NCBI GenBank assembly: GCA_905182995.1
Contig: CAJJDP010000160.1
Location: forward strand, 186,001 to 250,000
DNA: 64,000 bases
From: Paramecium octaurelia
Taxonomy: Eukaryota; Ciliophora; Oligohymenophorea; Peniculida; Parameciidae
Reading direction: 5' to 3'
Both the position numbers and the translations under genes were made by a program. Positions 59,746 through 64,000 of the stretch are shown piece after piece. The first letter of the stretch is position 1. Every line of letters starts with the position of its first letter. A model generated the notes under the pieces. That model ran no database searches and was not told where the DNA came from. It saw only the letters and a list, made by a program, of their open reading frames with translations.

Positions 59746-60206
59746 ATGTGGATTATGTAGATATGGCAAATAATACGAATTCTTATCACATCTAGTAATT
59801 TTCTCAATTATTGATATAGATTAAAACAAAAAATGCATAAGACATTATCTAATTTTATTACAATTGGAAATTCACTAGCCATTATAAGTTATGGAAAATA
59901 AATAAAGCATATTATCATCGTAGCAACCTCAACAACTATGTTTGAAATGATTTTATTTGCAATCCCCTGTTTTATTTTATTAATAATACACTATCAAATA
60001 TTGAAATTCTATCCTTAAATTCATTTCTACATCACTTTAGAATGCATATAGATTAATGTCTTTATTCATTTATCACTTAATAATTTCTATATATTCAAGT
60101 TTTAGTTCTTAATATTTAGTATTTATAATTAGTTTATAATTACAAATTATTATCGAAAACAAACATAATCTCTAATAAAAATACAATAAGTATATATTAA
60201 ACGTTA
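59746..60206. other. AT-rich spacer between convergent genes
   Basis: Nothing recognised. Confidence 0.5.
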
Positions 60207-62776
60207 TCATTATTAGATATTTCTAATTTCTTCGATGATAAACATCTCCCATCCAACCTTTGGTACTTTTAAATTTACAGCCTTCTCATAGGCATCCTAA
60301 AGTAATAAGTTTTTTCCTGGGTGATTATGAGGTAGATTTAATTTTATCTAAACTGCTAACTAATAAAATGCTTTTTTTTAATCCTAAATAATATTTAATT
60401 GTATAACCTCATTTTAAATTATTGTTGGACTGCTTCCCTCTTTTCGAACTGCCATCCCATCAAAATCCCGTTAGTATTAAATATCTGATACAATACTATT
60501 AGAGATTCTGTTGGTTTTTGTCTCAGGATATCGCACATCCCATTCCGAATTTATTTAGGAAAGCACTTCATTATCTACGTTTTATTCCAAGTATTATGCT
60601 CTCAAATATTTCATATTTTCAAGGTCTTCCTTTTATATTTTCTTAAACAATTCTTATTCTAACTTGGCTTGTTCTAAATTACTAAATAATATTATTGATG
60701 TTACGCTTTTTCTATTTCGACCTATTTATTTATTCTATTAAGTTCATTATATAAAAAACTTTCATCTTCCATTTAATTATTTTAGCTTTCTTCAACAAAT
60801 TATAATTTTAACTGTTTCTCTTATGACACTGCTAAGACCCTTTACAATGTAAGAATCATAATAAATCGTTTCTGATCGAAATTTTATTAGTACTTTTGAT
60901 ATTGTTAACCCAATAACTCATTATATTGTTTAAGTTTCTTATAATTATAAGAACACTAGATGATTTTTGTAATGCAACCAATTATTTCCTCACTATTTAT
61001 CAGATCATCTCCTAATTACTTAGATTATATAATGATGTTCTATTTTAATTGTTCCAATTTGTGATTCAAGTTCTGAATTAAAGTGTGAGCATTTTGAGTT
61101 TTTGCTTATTGCTTAGATCTTGCTAAACATCTAATTGAATGGGAATCTACATCCTCAAAAGGGATAAGATCTTCACATATTACACATAATACTTGTAAAT
61201 CATCTTATTTATTGCCATTTTTCTTTGAGTATATTTGATTTGTTTGTTGTGCTTGTTTAGAATCCTTTTTAGTTGTTTATTTTTACCATTCAGGTAGAAT
61301 AGCTTTAGGTTGTGTTCTTTAAAATTTTATTGCTTTCTCTGCTTATAAAAATAACTCTTTTTGATCCAACCTCTCTTGTTGTTTCGTTATTAATTTTGGT
61401 GATTGAGGTAATTTAGTAGGAGATTGAACTGGATAGATTTATTTTTGAGGTTAAGGAATAATAATCTGTTGTTAGGAAGTACGATTACTTTATAATTCAG
61501 ATTATTAGTCTAAAATAGTGTTATTTTTGTGTGGAGACTGAATTTTTCTAGAATATTATTATAATTGAGCATCTAATACATATTCATTATTATCTTAACC
61601 TCTACTAACAATAGTTCTTTGTAATACTTTTTGATTTGTCATAGGTTAGACCATTTAGGAGTAATAAACATCTGAATTTTTTTTATTGGCTAAGGGTTCA
61701 GAATTTTTATTAATAAAGCTTGAATGCCTTAGAGGCAATATTGGTGCAGAAGGTGAGGGTGATGTTAGAGATTAATTTTAAGAGTTTTCAACATTGATAA
61801 TTTCAGTAATTTTAATGGTCTCAAATTAGTCTGGACTGTTAATTCTTAATTTGTCTGTTTTAGAATTGCTATGAGTGTTTTAATTAATTTCAGAAAACTA
61901 TTATTATTCTATTTATTTCTATAAAGTTGGAGATATGAACCTACTTCTTGGAGGTGTATTTTATATCATAACATTAGTCTCAGCAGATTTTGGATAATTA
62001 TTGTTATATGAGGTTGAATTGTATTTTATTTGTTCGTTACCCTATAATGTATACTAACTTGGCTAATGTATATTGGATTATTATCGTGAATTTTAATCAT
62101 ATAGTTTGTATGCATCAATAGTTTTATTTTCATAAGTTTGCACGGTTGAGTACTTGTTGGTATTGTTAAAATTATTAATTCTATTGGAACTGTCTTGTAT
62201 CGGTTAACTAAATGGCTAATAAAGTGTAGGAGAAATAAATTTATTATTAATATGAAGGTCTTATACTTGATCTTGCAATTCAGCTCTTAATTCTTCATCA
62301 CAAAGTGTCTGGGCATTTTTGGTATTATGATTAAATTAACTTGGTTCTTCAAGTTTTCTGTAAATTGAATCCATCTGTTATAATGGTTTTTAGAAAGCAT
62401 CCTAATTTAGGACGCCAAAAAACGAAGAATTAATTAAACTATCATCATCAGAATATTTGATGATTTCTTAATTATATTTTTTCTAGTCAACTACTTGTGT
62501 TAGAGTGAGGGTATTATTGTGGAATTAGCTCTCTGTTGTTCCTCTGTAAGCAGGAGATTAATCAATGTAGAAATTCCTATTATCAAATGGCTAAATCATG
62601 CTATCATTCAGCCTAGATGAAATGTCTGTTTCTGATGAAAATATTTTTTCAAAATCACATGGCAACTCTTGTCCAATTGTTGGTTGAGGAATCTTAGGTA
62701 TGTATTCAGTTCTACGATTAGTCATTGATATAGAATGATCTAGAGGTTGAAAAACTGGGTTAACAAATTATTTCAT
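60207..62776 (-). CDS. Large Gln/Asn/Ser-rich protein with zinc-binding motif (848 aa)
   Basis: From ATG 62776 with one 23-nt intron at 60682-60704 to TGA 60209-60207; 849 codons. The first 550 residues are low-complexity Gln/Asn/Ser/Pro sequence. Near residue 570 comes VLCVICEDLIPFEDVDSHSI followed by RC, a C-x2-C-x(12)-H-x3-C arrangement, the pattern of a small C2HC-type zinc finger. Long coiled coils follow, then a compact C-terminal domain (AFYQLAVQIKLNLPHNHPGK, NLKVPKVGWEMFIIEEIRNI). No family is recognised as a whole. The stop codon of the ARM-like open frame upstream overlaps this ATG (ATGA), so both may belong to one transcript. Confidence 0.75.
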
Positions 62777-63288
62777 TTATATTAATATTTAAAACTATCC
62801 AAGGCAATCAAAGCAAGTTCCTTAACTTCTTTGGGAGATTTTAAAATTTGCAGAATAATTTTTAATATCCCATCCTTGATAGTCAATCTAAAAGCAGGTT
62901 CGTAACTCTTAATATTCACATCCATAACAAATTAGAGTATGGCCACTCGAAGTTGAATATTTTGAGTTTTGCAGATTACAGAAAGAATTGTCAAAGTATG
63001 TTTCACAAACATCATCTAAATGGTGACATTCCAATAAGGAAGGGATTACCTCAAAATTTCAATCATTAATTCATCTGAATCTATCTAAGTCAAGTTTTTC
63101 ATTATTGATAATATAAATTCTTCATTATACACAACTCCTCTGAACTCCTTTTCTACATTTTCAATTAGTAAAAGCAATTCTAACATGTGAAATCGACATC
63201 TCTCTTTTGATTTAAAATTTTGGATGACTGATCTTCGAATCTAAATAAGATGTTTTAGAATTGGCACTTAAGTTGAATTTTAATTCAT
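62773..63288 (-). CDS. ARM-like helical protein (171 aa)
   Basis: A single open frame of 172 codons from ATG 63288 to TGA 62775-62773. It reads as paired helices with leucine spacing of armadillo/HEAT type (LILELLLLIENVE-like segments, HTLTILSVICKTQNIQLRVA, GILKIILQILKSPKEVKELA). The TGA overlaps the next gene's ATG by the ATGA tetranucleotide. Alternatively a GT..AG interval of 41 nt beginning in the last codons would fuse it in phase to the downstream 848-residue protein, giving a protein of about 1,000 residues with an ARM-like N-terminus. Coding-like sequence upstream suggests the true start may be further 5'. Confidence 0.6.
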
Positions 63289-64000
63289 TTTATTTAAAAA
63301 ATGGAAAATTAAATTATTCTTCCTTGGTAGGAATTTGATTGACTATTTACTATTGCAGGCAATTTGAATGAAATACTTTGATCCTCCAATATTGGTTTTA
63401 CCTGAAATACACAAATAATTTTCTATTGATCTGATTTTATAATCCAAGTTAATTTCTTAAATGGTTAGAATAAAAAGCAAAGAGTAGATTATTTAATAAG
63501 GGAATTATTTGAATTAGTATATATCAAACAGCCCAGAGATAGAATTAGTTTTTAGTGATGTTATCAATAACTAATTAAGTATTAATTGAAGATCAAATTG
63601 GATGAATTTTATTGATTGCAGAAAATAGGAATTACTAAAAAATTTCTACGTTAAACATGCATGGCAATTATTTATTTTTGTTTTAATTAAGCACATTCTT
63701 TTAATTAATTGAGAATAAAAATGAAGCTCTAATAGTTTTTTAAGATTAAGCAGAATTGATATATAGAGTAGTAGCATTTTAATCAAAATGATATGAAGAT
63801 ATTTTGTTCAAACAGATTTAATCAATAATCTATTCTTTAGCTTCTTGCAGTAACTATTTTCATTCCACTTCAGAACTATTATTAATAGTCTATTTCTTGA
63901 TAACAAGAAAATTACCATGGATGAAGGCTTAAAAAATTATTTTTTTTATCATCTTATAGTGATATTTTACATTTTTAGTATTATGAATATTTTAAATAAA
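63289..64000. other. End-of-window spacer
   Basis: A coding-like minus-strand stretch near 63300-63400 (EDQSISFKLPAIVNSQSNSY) may be an upstream exon of the ARM-like gene. The rest is AT-rich with no gene recognised. Confidence 0.4.

Overview
The window looks like macronuclear DNA from a ciliate, most likely a Paramecium. Reading frames become long and sensible only when TAA and TAG are read as glutamine and TGA is the sole stop. Genes are cut by very short GT..AG introns, mostly 21-33 nt, which fits Paramecium much better than Tetrahymena or hypotrich ciliates. The DNA is AT-rich, spacers are short, and several neighbouring genes lie within 20-100 bp of each other. All coordinates below use this code. 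Most multi-exon models were checked by confirming that the spliced length is a whole number of codons.

Layout. 1-5.3 kb: a TPR-like protein, a basic serine-rich protein and a coiled-coil protein; 460-3158 is an artificial tandem duplication around a single N. 5.2-8.7 kb: a Nudix hydrolase, ribosomal protein uL13, an unknown gene and a SHIPPO/STPG-repeat protein. 8.7-14.5 kb: two unknown genes and a cysteine-rich, probably GPI-anchored surface protein. 14.5-19.3 kb: choline/ethanolamine kinase, a SPAG1 orthologue and a protein kinase. 20.9-23.9 kb: two minus-strand genes that look like pseudoenzymes, one like glycogen branching enzyme and one OTU-like with a cold-shock domain. 24-35 kb: MORN5, an unknown basic protein, a 1,335-residue kinase/coiled-coil protein, a RING-H2 membrane protein and several unknowns. 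35-48.9 kb: an ERK7/MAPK15-like kinase, a MAPKKK with an acylation motif, a LITAF-domain protein, MORN3, a CCT-domain protein, a SHAQKYF-type MYB protein, a divergent tubulin, a coiled-coil protein and an F-box-like protein. 48.9-64 kb: a kinesin, a secreted triple-repeat/crystallin-like protein, a dual-specificity phosphatase, an unrecognised gene with two very long introns, and a low-complexity zinc-motif protein next to an ARM-like open frame.

Functional theme. Many recognisable genes belong to cilia or microtubules: SPAG1 (dynein-arm preassembly), MORN3, MORN5, a SHIPPO/STPG protein, a MAPK15-like kinase, a kinesin and a divergent tubulin. This is expected for a ciliate and is not evidence of an operon; each gene has its own strand and spacer. 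No CRISPR array, insertion sequence, retroelement, telomere repeat or convincing tRNA was seen.

Limits. Start codons and splice sites were read by eye. Stretches at about 19.7-20.4, 43.2-43.7, 56.4-57.0 and 57.3-58.7 kb read as broken coding sequence and may be decaying genes or genes with unusual introns.
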